From: Toxoplasma gondii ME49
Taxonomy: Eukaryota; Apicomplexa; Conoidasida; Eucoccidiorida; Sarcocystidae
NCBI RefSeq assembly: GCF_000006565.2
Contig: NC_031474.1
Location: 1,550,001 to 1,614,000 of the forward strand
Direction of reading: 5' to 3'
DNA: 64,000 nucleotides
The notes beneath the pieces are model-generated. The model ran no database searches, was not told the DNA's origin, and saw nothing but the letters and a program-made list of their open reading frames with translations. This document shows positions 35,568 to 48,600 of the stretch, piece by piece. The translations under genes and the position numbers were made by a program. The stretch's first letter is position 1, and the number at the start of each line of letters is the position of its first letter.

Positions 35568-38176
35568 TTTTTCCCCCGCTTTCACTGAGAAGAACAGAAT
35601 GGATGCGGAGGCGAGAGCAGAGCAGTCTGAGGTTCGACAAGACAGAGGAGCTGACCTGCCTTGGGGGCGTCTCCCTCGTTTCCGTAGCGCCCCTGCAGCA
35701 GGGGGGAGAAAAGAATCGAAGCTCGAAACGACAGAGGCGTTTTCGCTTCTTCAGTACAGTGAAGTGCACAGTGGAAATCAACACTGCAGGGGCAACTTTC
35801 CCTCAACAGAGGCCTGTGTGTGTTGCCCAACAGGCCGGGTCGGCCCGACTTCGGACTGGACGCAAAGCGAAGGCTGGGGGAGAGACATAGGGGAGGGAGG
35901 GGGGGAAAGCAGAAGAGTTCCTCTGTTAGTGGACTCCAATTTGGCACAGGGAGCAGAGAAGGGGAGACGAGGTCGAGGAAGAAAGCCGGAGGGCAAGAAA
36001 GAGAGACAGCCGTTGCGCCCGAGAACTGGCGTGTGTCTCCTCACGTTTCCAGTTTCGGTTTCTCCCATCGCTTGTAGCGGAAAAGAGGAGAGGGGGGGAC
36101 CGGCCAGCACGGACGACGGGCGCGAGGGGTCGAGCACGGGAAGCATTTGTCTCGGATCGGAGACGAAGAGGACCACAGACGAGCTTGACTTCACATGCTT
36201 CGTGTAGGCCGTATTCTGTGCGTCCACACGTGGATCAGCGCCTGTCGATCTGTGTAACCATTCCTCTACGTTTCGCGCCTCTATCGAGATACCCCTATAG
36301 AGAAGTAGACAGAGACCTGAACGTGAGACCAGTGTACGAGTGTGTACGTATACGTGACTTGATAATGTCTTTGTTTGTGTCTACTGTCTGCACCGGAAAC
36401 ATGGAATGCGTTCAGTGATCGGGTGGGGGACTCTTCCGTTTTTCCGAAACTGTGGGCGTAGGCCATTGGGCTGGTGAAGACAGATCTTCGCGGGGCAAGG
36501 ACCAGCCTTGTCGATTCTCAGCTTATCGCTGTCAGGCGAGATGTATCAGGGAAACAGGTTGTGGCGAGTAGTGCGTGGATCCGCGGAAGGTAGTGTGTGT
36601 ATACCATCGATGAGATGCGCTCTTCGTGCATACTTGCAAGCACTGGTACAGGGATTATTATCTCTTCATATGGGTGCGTACGGCAGACGTCCGCCTGTGT
36701 GTCGGCCTGCATTACGTGGAATCGTTAAGCGTTTCCTCAGTCCGTCTCCGTACAGCCTTGCAATGAGAAGGAAGGTTGAGTTTTTCTGGGACCTTTTTAG
36801 CAACGTGTTTTTCCGATGATATGAAGTTTTCCAAAAATCGCTCTTGCAATGAAGTCCACAATAGACTCCAGGAGAGGCGCGCCCTCTGGATGCCTCGTTT
36901 TGTGTCATTTAGGCTTGTCGTCAACCCAAAGGTGGGGTCAACTTACTTTGCAAAGGCTAGAATGTGTATGTTTCAACGCGTGCACATGCAACTCCCTATC
37001 TGTCGAGAGCGGTGCCACCGGCCAAGCAGTTGTGTATAGTATCGCGCATTTGAGCTATTGTTGCGCACTGCAGTTCCTTAATGAGGAAGCCTTAAAACAC
37101 CCAAAAACGTGACATGCGGGGTTGACGCAAAAAGTCGTCAGAGCTACAGCAGGAGCTGCCTTAAACGATAACTCACACGGTACATACCTAAAATCAGAAA
37201 GCCCACCCGTCGTTGCATGGAGACCGGAGATAACTGACGTCGCGGCCAGGGACAAGACAGTGTGCCGTCCGAGGAAAGATGCTATCATCCTTACACATTG
37301 TACGGGGTTCGAGCGGTACTCAGTTCGTATCTCTCTCCACCAGCGAGCGTCTCCACCAGCACAGACTCGTCGAGATGTACCATGGAGACGGACATCGTGC
37401 GGAAGGCGGGCATTCTACAAGACCGAGTTCTGCCCACTATAGCCATGCTGAAAACAATCGAAATTTCGCCGCACAAGGCGCGTCTGTCAGACAGAGCATT
37501 CACACCTAGTTTGGGAGATTTCAACTCCGTTGTGCTATTGCCATTCCCGTGTGTGAAATGTTTGCCCGTATTGTTCTTGAGTGAACGGTTGCTGTGCGTC
37601 TACGGAACCGCACAGGATACTCTGGAAGCAGCAGGGTGAAAAAACATAATAGCTGCATTTTGCACTGAGGATGAGAGATTGTCCGTACCTGCCTTGTGCC
37701 TCTTAGAGCGATTATTGGCTGTTCGATGTTGAACTGTGAGGAAGGACAGCCCACGACAGGATCGCCAAAAACATACAGAAAAAATTTTAAATCATGCAGT
37801 GCTGTGGTTAGAGCGGCCGATTTTCAAGAGACATTCTCCTTCTACCTGGTTTCGTCTTTTCCGTGCGATCCACAGAAACCCGTAAACATTCTGGGTCGCA
37901 AGAGGGAGGCTCTTAACCTGCTTATTGCATGTTGTGTGATCGACCACTCGAGCATGTGAGGGACCCCTCACAGGTGGGGCTTCGATATCTATTGGAGGAA
38001 GTTTCCTCTGACAGGCAGTCAGCGTGGCGACTGAATCGATGCGGGGGCATCGTAGCCGCGTTGGAAGCGGGTGTTCATTGCCTGTCGTCCGCGCGTTTTG
38101 GGAATTGCTTCAGCCGGAAAAGCCTACGTTTGCGAGTGGAGCCCCTAAATTGCAACGACAAAATGACAGGAACAAA
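35568..38176. other. Intergenic region
   Basis: The first part is probably the 3' UTR of the DUF155 gene. Plus and minus frames through 35582-36227 overlap each other and have no domain. From 36200 to 37900 the sequence is less GC-rich, with only short ORFs. I recognised no RNA gene or repeat. The promoter of the next gene should lie near the right end. Confidence 0.45.
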
Positions 38177-41100
38177 ATGGGGGAGGATGATCCTATCAAA
38201 GAGAGATTGTTGCAGCGGGCTCTCGACCCTACTGTCCGAGTTGCCCTTGATTCCATTTCGCCCTCATGTGTCACACTTGAAGTCACATTCACCGTCACAT
38301 ATGAGACAGAGCCAGGAGTCAACTTTCATGTAGGTTTTAATCTCTTGGATAAGAATTATGATGCAGGCTATGTGTCCACGTGGGAAGTGCTGAAGACTGT
38401 TTCTTTGCCTGAGCTGCAACTACCACCAGCCTCTGCAAGAGGTGAAAAATCTCCGCAGCCCTTACGGGTGCAGATCTCGAAAGCGGTAACCACATTCGGA
38501 GGTGGGCCGGTGCCGACCACAACTCTTCAAGAGGCAGGTCTCTCTTCCTCGCCTCCAGCTGCTGGTAGCAACACTTTTCCCGTTGCCATCGCCGAGAAAA
38601 GCGAGGAAATCGACGTTCCTCGTAGCCAAGTTGTCACTGCTACGAGTACTGTGGCACTAGAAGGAGTCACCATCTCGTGGGCTCTTTGTCAGCGAATTGC
38701 CAATGAGGTCCTGATCGTTTGTCTTGGCCGAAAGAGAGATGGAAGCTTGGACCAAGCGCCGAAGGGCAGCCCTAACAGCGTGTGCTCTCAAAGAGAAGGC
38801 ACAGCGCCGTCCAAAAGGGGAGCGGGGCGTAGTGAATCAGGAATGAATGCCAATGCTGGGCTTGCAAAAGAGAAAGGGAAACCCAAAAGTTCGAAAGAAG
38901 TAAAAGCACTCCCTGTCTTCGAAATGCACCGTCAAGGCCAGATGCGCATTGGGAGCCTTCTGCTTCTGAGCGAGGCAGGATCCATAAAGTCGTGCCCATC
39001 ACTAAATCAAGCGTTTGCCACACTTGACGGTGAGAAATGTGTGCTCATGTGGAGAAAAAAACATCTGAGTATCCATACTTTCATGGCACGCGTATTCACA
39101 CGCAGAATGTGCTTACATGGTCGCAGTCATATTGAGAGCGGCTCAACTCTTCTTGTGGTCTTGGGAAGTCAAATCGGACGAATGTACCTGCTGGTTTTCT
39201 GACACGATGAAGACAGACTCGAGCATTCTCGAACTTCGTATGTGTGCGTTTGGCTGTCCCTGTAAGGAGAAACACATGCCCTTCACTGATTGATAATGTC
39301 ATGTTTTTACGCTCGTGCAAGTGGGTCATTGAGAGTGACCCCATGTCTATTTAAAGACGGGCGATCACGTTACTTCCGTTGTGTCTAATGCTTTCAGGCA
39401 TTCATCGTTTCGAACTCGAGGTATCATGTTCGCAAGCTCCGCTTTCCACTGCACTTCGGGAACTGGTCAACCCCGTATGCATCACCTTCTGCAACGCCAG
39501 AAGGATCCCCGTGTCAGTCTTTTCTTCTTCTACTAATGCCACCGACGTACTTTACGATGAGCCTGCTTCCAGTGGAACGGACAGAGGCATTGGTGTTGGT
39601 GCTTCCACGACTGACGGTGCCTCTAGTGACACTCAGCTGCTATCTGCATGTTGCCAGAAGACAAAACTTGCTGCACATGCAGCGGCGCAGTGGTTCCCCA
39701 ACATCTCGATAACGACGCCTGTCCGTGCCCTGAGTTTTTCGGGCTTCTGCGCGGATGGCATTCAATGTGCAGATGTTTCTTGGAACCATGATATCGTTGT
39801 CTTTTGGGGACCAGCAGTGGTGAACCAAATTGCCCTGCGCCGCTTCCTTGAAGACTTCGCCTTCACTGTCGAACTTCATGATCAGGACACCCTGGCTATT
39901 CAGAGCGTACACGGAGTAAATGCGTCAAAAGAGACGACACTGGAAGGACATGTGATGTCGGGGTCGACCAGCAGCAATGCAGGAACAAAACGAGGACGCG
40001 CTTCGTCTCCTGGAACTGTGGCAGGCAGCCGAACTCTCTCCCCGACCATTTCAAAAGTAGCACCTCTGTCAGCCTGTTCCCAAGGTGGAGCCTCATCAGA
40101 TACCAGCAAAGAGTTATGCTCTGCCCCTATTACTGCTTCCCCTCGCGGAACATCCCTAACGGCAAACGCCAGTCACCGTAAAACTAAAGTTCCGTCACCC
40201 GGGCGACCTGAGCCACCAGGAACGAAAAGTAAACATAGAATGACGAAAGAAGACGATTTCGACGGTGGCTCTTTCGAGGCAAGAATCATCAGGCCACACG
40301 GGGCTGCCAACTTCAGATTTCAGGAACTGCTGCGGCATGGTCTTAAGCGCATTGAGCTAGCATCAGCTGTTTATCCGGTTCTGGGAACAGGGGGAGTGCC
40401 CGTACTGGAGCAAACGACGCTGCTTAAAGACCAATCAGCCAGTCAGCTACTAGCGCAACCAGATAACTACTTGACACGATTCATGCCGGGAAAGACACAG
40501 CACGTGTCGACGCGATACCTTGATTACGGCACTCAACTGATGCTCCGCGTTCGCCTCAGCGAACCTCTACCGTCGATTGAGAAAATCCAAATGCTCCACG
40601 AGGCCGGCCAACAGTATCCAAAAGTGAGACGAAATGCGCGGTGCGTTGCTGTGCTTTCGAACGGTGGATAACTTATCACCGCACGGTTTAATACACAAAC
40701 GGCAACTGGCTGACACATTATGAGGAGTACTTCTCATAAATCCCAGATATTCCTTCCGGACTCCCGTCTGCAAAATACATGCAACCATATACTCGCCAAT
40801 GAATGTCAAAAGAGACTGTGGCGTTAGTGGTCAGTTCAGGCAGCAGTGGCACTGGTTAACATCTTCAGTTATGTTGAAGGGTTCTCGACGTTCTTTCTTG
40901 GTCAAACGTTGAATAAGATGTGGTACCGTCAGGGGCGTCCATTGCACTCGATGCGTGTGAGGCAGCGCAGGAGGCGGAGAGCTTTCCGAAACATGACGGT
41001 GAACAAGAGGCAACTCCAGGCAACACACGGGAACTACAGCATACCGAGGCTGATCCCGCTCTCCGCTATGAACCCTTTGGTTGTCTCGTTCTTTTCGTCA

Positions 41101-44098
41101 AACCGGACCGCAAGCCTTTGATCCAGAAAATCGTGATGGAAGTAGACAGAAGAAATATGCAGGCCATGAACGTCGAAACGCACGATGCCCTCTCACTCGA
41201 AATTCTTCCTGCTGATGAGGAGGGTAGCAATGCTCATGACGTCCTCACGGGATTCATTCTCTTTGACGAAAAGTAAGGCGTACACTGAAAAGCGGTAGTC
41301 GTTTTGTCTTCATAGTTGATGGATTGGAGAAGGCTTGCATGCTCTTCTCAGCCAAGGGTTTCCCTCTGTTGTCTTTAGGTTATAGGTTGTGTGTCGACCA
41401 TTCAACAGCTGAGGAAATTCCAGCTAGTCTCGATACACGTTTCATCAAGTAGTGATGCTTGCATGTGGTTACAAACCACATGAATTGTTGTGAAAGCCGC
41501 CTAGCGAGTCGTCAATCCCACAGCAGTTTCCGCTTGCTTGCATGATCAGGCCGGATCCTGCGTGGCGTTCTGTTGTGGCCTAAAAAAAATCCGGCCGGTT
41601 TTTGTTTGCCAATTGTGGGCTGCCTACACATACTGGGAAAACGAGTGAGGGGAAAGAAACTTCACTGAATTGATCGTCCCGAATGTGTAACGTGCAGGCA
41701 GTTTGTTGTAGTGGTCGAAGGGTTGAGAGGCGGAAGCCTTGCCAGTTTCGTACAGTTCGTCAGGAAGGAGCTGCAAGGCGCATCGGGACCCTACAAGTTA
41801 CTGTACAACTCCCGCATTGGTTCCTCAGAGAGACATTACGCGATGTTCAACCTTCACCTCCGGTGGATTTCCCTTCCGACACCTGTGGAAGCCCTCCTGC
41901 TGTCTTTAAGCATGCTGGACAGGTCTACCACCGAATCCCGACGGCTTGCGAAGACGCTTCATCAACTTGCCGACCTGTCGCGCGCCGAACGGATTCGTGA
42001 TGTCAAGATTCTTAACTGTCTGCCCTGTCCTACTGGTCTCCTCCTTCTCAGTCACGTGCATGGGAATAATGAAGCACATGCGGTAATATTTCATACGTCC
42101 CACCTCTCCGCGACATGATAGGTGGACACGGAACGACTGGACAGATGAAGGATAGATGACTACACCGACACTGGAAAACAGACATCGACTCAAATTCAGC
42201 AGATGCGCCCCTCAACTCTAGGATATGACTCGACGGATATCCTCTGATCTTATACGAATAAGGATGTCCGACGTAGTTATTTCTGGGCTTCACAGTTGTT
42301 TCGTTTTAGCTGGATAAACTACGGGACGGAAGGTGGGATGAGATAACAGCAGAGTAAGCGAGAATGCGGCAAGCAACAGAAAGCTCCAAGAGACAGCGCC
42401 TTTATATTTCCTGTGGATATGACCTCTGAATGGGTCATTGGCATTGATACCACCATTTCCTGTGTGGTACGAATGTCAGGAGCACGAAGACGAAATCCAC
42501 GAAGAGGCCAACAAACGCGAGAAATGGTGAGAACTGCGTAACCGGACATCTACATGGTTTTTCAGAACAAAGGACTGGGTCTGTGAGCGCAAGTATGCCC
42601 ACTACGTTATCTTCACGCCTCATTGGAAGACCTCACGCAGCAACGGTAGCTCTCGGGTCTCGGATGTGGTAGCGCTTGTGAATATTCGGCGTGTTCATTT
42701 TTACGGCCAATCTTTTCTCTCCGCAGCTCCACTTCGCAAACATCACTCCGGAGATCGGTGACATTCGCTGACGTGGTTACGCTCTCAGACAGCATAACAA
42801 AATTACGACGACGCGCGGTGTCCAGTCGCTGTTCAGAGGCCAGCAGCACTAAAGAGGAATCTAGGTTCGTGAACACAAAGTATATCAACGTGCTGAAGGA
42901 GCGGAAAGAGCTTGTACCAGCAAACAGAGTTCTGGAAAACATTCAATCCATCAAGAGTTTCTCAAAAACTCGTCGCAGTTCTCCAGAGGCATCAAGTCCC
43001 CAGCATGTGCGCACTCTCTCGGCAACCCAATCTTCAACGCCGCAAGACAATAAAGTCAACTCTCGAGTCCGATCTCATTCGTCGCTTAGAGCACACGAAG
43101 GACAGCTTCCTTTGGAGGAAAGAGAAAAACGCAAACATGATACCAGACCACCATGGAGGTATCCTGCTCCGAGAAGTTCTGCAGAATTTCGACGAATTGG
43201 ACTAGGACTACCGGGAGATAGACTGGAGGAGCTGAACAGTCGCTGCGAAAGAGACTCAGACCAATTCTTAAACTGGACAAGCAAAATACGAGACGCGTCA
43301 GTTCAGAAAGGTGACAGCATGCCTGAACTCTCGAGTAGCAAGTCCATGAAATTTGAGACACAGGGGAAGTCGGAGGGGCTGTTCGGTCCGAAAAGCTTCT
43401 TCGAATCTGTACACTACCCGCACGAACCAGTAGGCACTGAAAAAACGATCGCTGAAAAAGCGGCTTCTGAGAGAGTGCTTCCAAGCGCCGGACACGACCG
43501 ACACAATCCTCAAGAACAGGTGTCTCGAAGAAAATGGGGGTCGTCAGCGGATTGCTCGAAGATGCATTTCCTGAGCCTTCATTCCAGTGCAAAGCCCAGC
43601 AGCTGCACCCTCGAACTTCTTCATGATTGCTTGCATGGTTCGCCTGTGAAACTTGGGATTGACTTTACCCGCCGAAAGGTTCCCCGACGGCTGGTGCAGA
43701 AATACGGCGCATTCGCACCAGTCTCAAATGTGAAACCTATAAGGCCTCTTTCTGCGGACAGCGACTCGGATCGGTCGGGACGAGGTGCTGCACCAGCCAG
43801 GATTGTGGAAGTGGATCCTTGGTCTCACAAATACAAGGCGGCAACTCAGGCAGAAAGCGTTTCTACTGGTTTAGCAAAAGCCTGGAGAAGTGTGGGCAAC
43901 GATTTTGTGATTTGCACTCGGTCGAAAGCATTGACGGATGCAGACTTTGACTTGTACCGCCAACCACTCGATAACTCTCCCCAACTAACGCGTGTAAAGA
44001 GTCATGTTACTCCAATATCAGACGAAGAAAAGGAGCGCGACGCCGCAAAGTGGAATGTGGAACGTCAGCCCCCTTGCTTCCCAGTTTCGTCTTTCTGA
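38177..44098 (+). CDS. Putative flagellar FAP92/CFAP92-like protein, multi-exon
   Basis: The start has an excellent context (AACAAAATGG). Clear exons are 38177-39029 (GAC G|GTGAGA), 39398 to about 40623 or 40663, about 40933-41272 (GAA AA|GTAAGG), 41698-42082 (GCG|GTAATA) and a last exon ending at 44098. Exons 1-2 and 3-4 join in phase. The exon 2-3 junction has competing sites, and the last exon may start at 42650 (in phase) or at the better acceptor 42727 (out of phase with 42082). Recognisable blocks, in order: HRFELEVSCSQAPLSTAL with LVNPVCITFCNAR; VSWNHDIVVFWG; YEPFGCLVLFV; DVLTGFILFDEK then FVVVVEGLRGG; KLLYNSRIGSSERHYAMF; LPCPTGLLLLSHVHG. This succession resembles my recollection of axonemal FAP92/CFAP92-type proteins, which would suit a male-gamete flagellum; it is not a firm assignment. 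The C-terminal 450 residues are charged and low in hydrophobics. Confidence 0.5.
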
Positions 44099-45653
44099 CG
44101 CTGTGTACGAGGTCTTGTGATTGCAGACTTCTTTAAAAGGTGTCACCACGATTGCGAGACCCTTCGAATAAAGCCTCACGGGGGTGCGACAGACTGTGCT
44201 ACTAGCATCACCGGTTCCGATTACGCGAAGTGACAATTCCCTACAAAATCCACGCAGAGGAATCTGAGTTGATGAACGCCCACCAGGTGTGCATTTTTGG
44301 TGAGGACCTCCTGGAACTCCTGAATCGAGATCCTTCGGTAGCTCGGCACTGAGTCGTTATCGTGACTGCTGTACATCCCTCTGTTCAACACAGTGTATCG
44401 GGTTAGGAGGAAGACACAACTGATTCTGGTTAAATCCGTAGAGGCAGCTTCACCACGGAAAACTCGGACACCCCTACTCGTCCCGTATACTTGTCTACCA
44501 TGGAAGGGGTCTCCCGAATTTGGTGACACTTGACCCCTCGAAATCCACGACAACCGCCAAGAACTACACCGGTTCTATCGGGGTCGCTTCCAATTGGAAC
44601 AGGTTTCCAATTCGCGCATCATTCCAACTCTACATGCGATATTGACGTTACTGGGGGTTTGCACTGCCCGGACCTTAGCCCCTTACCCACGACGAGCGGC
44701 TTGCGATCCTTGCTGGTCACTTGCTTGATAGCCGTCTTTGAGGTGACCATCAGGTTTGCGGAATAATATTCACTGGGTACGCACCGAACCGCTAGGAAAC
44801 TTCATTTTTACTCTTACTCTACAAAAAACCATCCGACTCTTCAGTTAGTTCGCCTTTTTGTCGCCCGGTGCTGGCTCGAGTTGCGACTTGGTGACGGGCT
44901 GCCGCAGCATGTGCATGCATGCAGCTCGCAAGGCACGAATGCGTCCACATCTGTGAGCCACTATCAAGACGAGGCTAAATCTAGTGTGTCAGTCTTGCAT
45001 GATCAAAGGAAATCGCTCAACGATTGTTTTTCCCAAATTTTCTGGGGCACACCTGGAAATCCAGACTTTGCGAGAGGCGGGTGACAGCGTTGCCGCGTAT
45101 CGCCGCCTGCACATGGCTGGCGCGCTGCAGTCTGGCTTTTGCGGAAGGAAAAGAGTGTCTGGAGCTGTCCGCTCAAAGTTACTGCGAGGTAGATTCTTCC
45201 AGTCGTTCTTCACTTTACGGTATGTTCGTCACTGGCAAGAAAGACAGCAGTTTGTTCTAGGTATCTCCGTTCTCTGTCGCTCACGCGGTCTATCTTTTAG
45301 CCCGCCATTGTATGCGGTGGTTCGTCTTCACCCGCCGTTTTCTTCCTTAAACCGGGCGGACTTCTTGTCATTGGTTCTCTCCTTTCCACTTTTAGCATCT
45401 TTTCACGGAGCAAAGTCATGCGCAGAGCCGTCACTTCGGCTCTCTGTCTGTCTGGTTCCACACGCCGTCACCCAGCCCCAAGAAGTTGTCTTTGTGTTTT
45501 TGTACCGTCTGCGAGGTTTCTTCACAGACGGTTCATACTTGTGCCCGTTACTGTCGCCGTTCCGCCGGAGGCTACGAACTTCAATGCGCTTCGAATGTTT
45601 ATTCCTTTCCGCCTTATAGTCTCCCCGTCCTGTTCCGGTCCACATCTCGACAA
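44099..45653. other. Intergenic region and MON2 5' UTR/promoter
   Basis: No supported gene. The right part, from about 44850, is CT-rich and carries a TGCATGC-type element. The MON2 frame is open upstream of its ATG (from about 45486), but its composition suggests UTR. Confidence 0.5.
44912..44923. promoter_or_regulatory. TGCATGCATGCA element upstream of MON2
   Basis: This is two overlapping palindromic TGCATGCA units, about 730 bases before the MON2 start codon. TGCATGC is a motif known to be enriched in promoters of Toxoplasma and relatives. The same core also occurs in coding sequence here, so position is the only argument for function. Confidence 0.35.
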
Positions 45654-48600
45654 ATGGAATCATGTGAGCCTGGCGACCTGGGCGAGCCTCCGGGTTTGTC
45701 CGACGATTCTCTGAAGGAATCCACGACTTCGCAGCTGACAAGTGGTTCCACCTCTCACGATAGACAGACAAGAGGGGCAGATTTTTCGCAGCAAGAACAG
45801 CCGGCCTCCCCCTCTCCTTCGGACCATTCGCAGCGCGGTGACACCCACAATCCCTTCTCCAGCGCTATGGAGACAGAACGCACAAGCTCCTGCGACATCC
45901 ACGCGCATGCGGACCAAGACGATCCGCGAGACGCGACCGCTCCAGGTCCTCAAGTGCACCAGTCCGGTTCCAACGCCGGAGCGATGTCTATTCACAGTCA
46001 GCCAGTCTCCCCGTTCACAGACGCTCAAGAACGAAGGCTCCAACTGCATGCGCGGTATCAGAGACATCAGGCGCGAGTGGTGGCGGCGTCTCGAGCTGTC
46101 GAGGGGGAGCTGCTAACGCTATGCGGCGAGTCGAAGAAGAAGGCGCCTCACCTCAAAGAGGCAACAGAGAGGGCTCTTCTTCACATTCAGGATTTCCGGG
46201 ATAAGGCAGAAGCGTCGATCGAGACGCTGTCGCGAGCGGCCTGTTCTGCGACCTCCTTCTCAGAAGAAGCAGCCGCGGCGGAGGCAGCGGAAGCAGTTTT
46301 TCGTAGCTTTCCCGTCAAGGAGGTTCTCCTCGCCGCGTCGCACGCAGTTCGGACGCACAGCTCCAAGATTTCCATGCTGGCACTCTCGCTTCTTCAGCGC
46401 CTTCTCACGAGTCACCAACGTCAGTTGCTTCTCCTCCCCTGCGCTCCGGAAGACTCGCTGCTTCTGCCCCAGCCCACGGCGCGCCGAGAGGACTCCGAGC
46501 AAGACCCAGATGACGGCTCTGCCTCCGCACATGCAGAACCTCCATGCGCAGACGCTGCTGACTCGCGCGACTCTTCTCTGTGTTTTTCTTTCGAGAGCGA
46601 CCTTCCCAGCGAAGTGCAGCGACACCGCGATCGGACGGAGGCGGAGCTCGCGGCCACCGCTGCCTCTGACGTTCTCCTTCTCCTCGCGGTGTTGGAAGAG
46701 CTCCTGCTGCTCCACCAGGGCGACGACGAGAACTTTGTTCAACTGAAGGTTCTTCAGACTGCGCTGCTTCTCTTGGCGCCGGACTCCGCTGTGGCGGCCG
46801 ACGCCTCCGTCGCGCATCGCCTTCTGCAGCTCTTCTTCTCTCTCTACCGCCGAACCACTGGTGCCGTTCCCTCAGATGTCTCCGCGGTCTCCGCGCCGGG
46901 AGATGTGCGCCTCTTCGCCGGCCAGGCCGCCTTCCCAGCCCCCGGACCGGCGGGCAACGGGGTCCACTCGAGTGCCGCAGTCTCTCACACTGCATGCGCG
47001 GCCATGACCCAGCTCGCGGCCTGCCTGGTCGATGCTGCAGGTCGCGCGTTGAACTCCCAAAGAAGCCGAGAGCGGCGGAGGGAGAGACGCGCCATGGGGG
47101 CAACCGATCGCGACGCTGAGAGGTCCGATTTCGAGGCTACCGGCTTGCGAGCGCTGATCGTCTCGGCCGCCGACGCGCTGCAGACTGCGCCTTGGACGCT
47201 GCCCCTGGAAGAGCTGCTCGAGCCGATCCGTGTGGCGGCCAGCGACGACGGACTGCATGCGCCTTTTGGAGCTCAGGCGAGTTCTTCCCAGTCGGACAGT
47301 GGCTGCAACTCTCCTGAGGACGGCCGCGAGATCCAGCAATCCCACAGCGCCCCGGAGCGAGAGGGGAGTCGCACACACTGGCGACAAGAGTCGGGTGGAG
47401 AGGCGCAGACGCCTGAAAGCAGTGAAGAGGCGCCTGGACCCGTGGCGACGCTCGAACAGCTGTTGAGGCAGTTGTGCGCGAACTGTCGAGGAGTGTCGAG
47501 CGGCGCTCTGTCTGAGAAGAGCGGCGGCTCTTCTTCATCTCTGTCGTTGGAGAAAGAGGCGGAACGGGAGGTGGACGACGAGCGCGCTGCGGCCGCGAAG
47601 CGCTCAGTTTCGAGCGCGGCTTCGCGAGGGTCTCAGCCTGCTGCACCGAGTCGCGACGCTGTGCTGGGGCGAGGCTCGACGTCTTCCTGGTCCCCGTTTC
47701 CGCGGCCGTCGTTCTCGTTTTTCTCTCAAGGACGCGGTGGCTCGGGACTGGCACGGGAGGCGGAGAAGGAGCGAAAGGCGGAGGATCCGCGGCGCGCGCT
47801 CCAGCCGCTGCGCACGGACTTGCTGCTTCTGCATCTGCCGCGAGGCGTCGCTGTGCACTTGCTCGAGAACTGCATGCGTCGCGGCGGGTCGCTCTTCGTA
47901 CAGCACCGCGGCTTGCTGCGTCTGCTGAAGCAGGAAGTCTGTCCGGCGCTCCTCGAGCTTTTTCTCCACCAGTCGTACGACTTCGTCACCCTCGTCCGAG
48001 CTCTCCGGGTCTTCCTCTTCGTCGCGCGCCAGTTTGGGTCGTTCGTCCTTGAAGAGCTCCAGACGCTGCTGCCTGCGATTCTCCGCCGCACGGAGCCAGA
48101 CGCCCCTCTGTGGCAACGCGTCGTCGCCTTGGAAGCCGTCAAGGAGCTCTGTGCCTGGCCTGCGCTGCTTCGCCTCCTCCACACCGGGGGACAAGACCTT
48201 CTCAGTGAAATTTGCCACGGTAAGAAGAGAACTTCCTCTCCCGCATGCGCTGCCTCGTCCAAAGAAGGGAACATTGAATGCCGCGAATGTCGGGAGGTCA
48301 GCGACTCTGGCCAGTGTGGGGAGTGTGGTGACCCACAGGCGGCCCAGGCGGCGCCGCCAGACGAGAAAGGCTCAGAAGAAGGGAGCGTCGTTACTGCTGT
48401 CGTCGAGGCACTGGGAAAGACCGTGCACCAGCTGTGTTTCCAAGGCTCGTTCGACAGCCAGGCGCGACTTCTGTCTACTCTCGACCTCGTCCAGCCCCCG
48501 TGTGTCTCTCCACTGATACTCCCCGTCCTCCTCCCTGCCGACGCTGTTCTCCTTCTCCTCGCTGCTGTCCCCGACGCCGTCGAATCCTCGCTCGCTTCTC

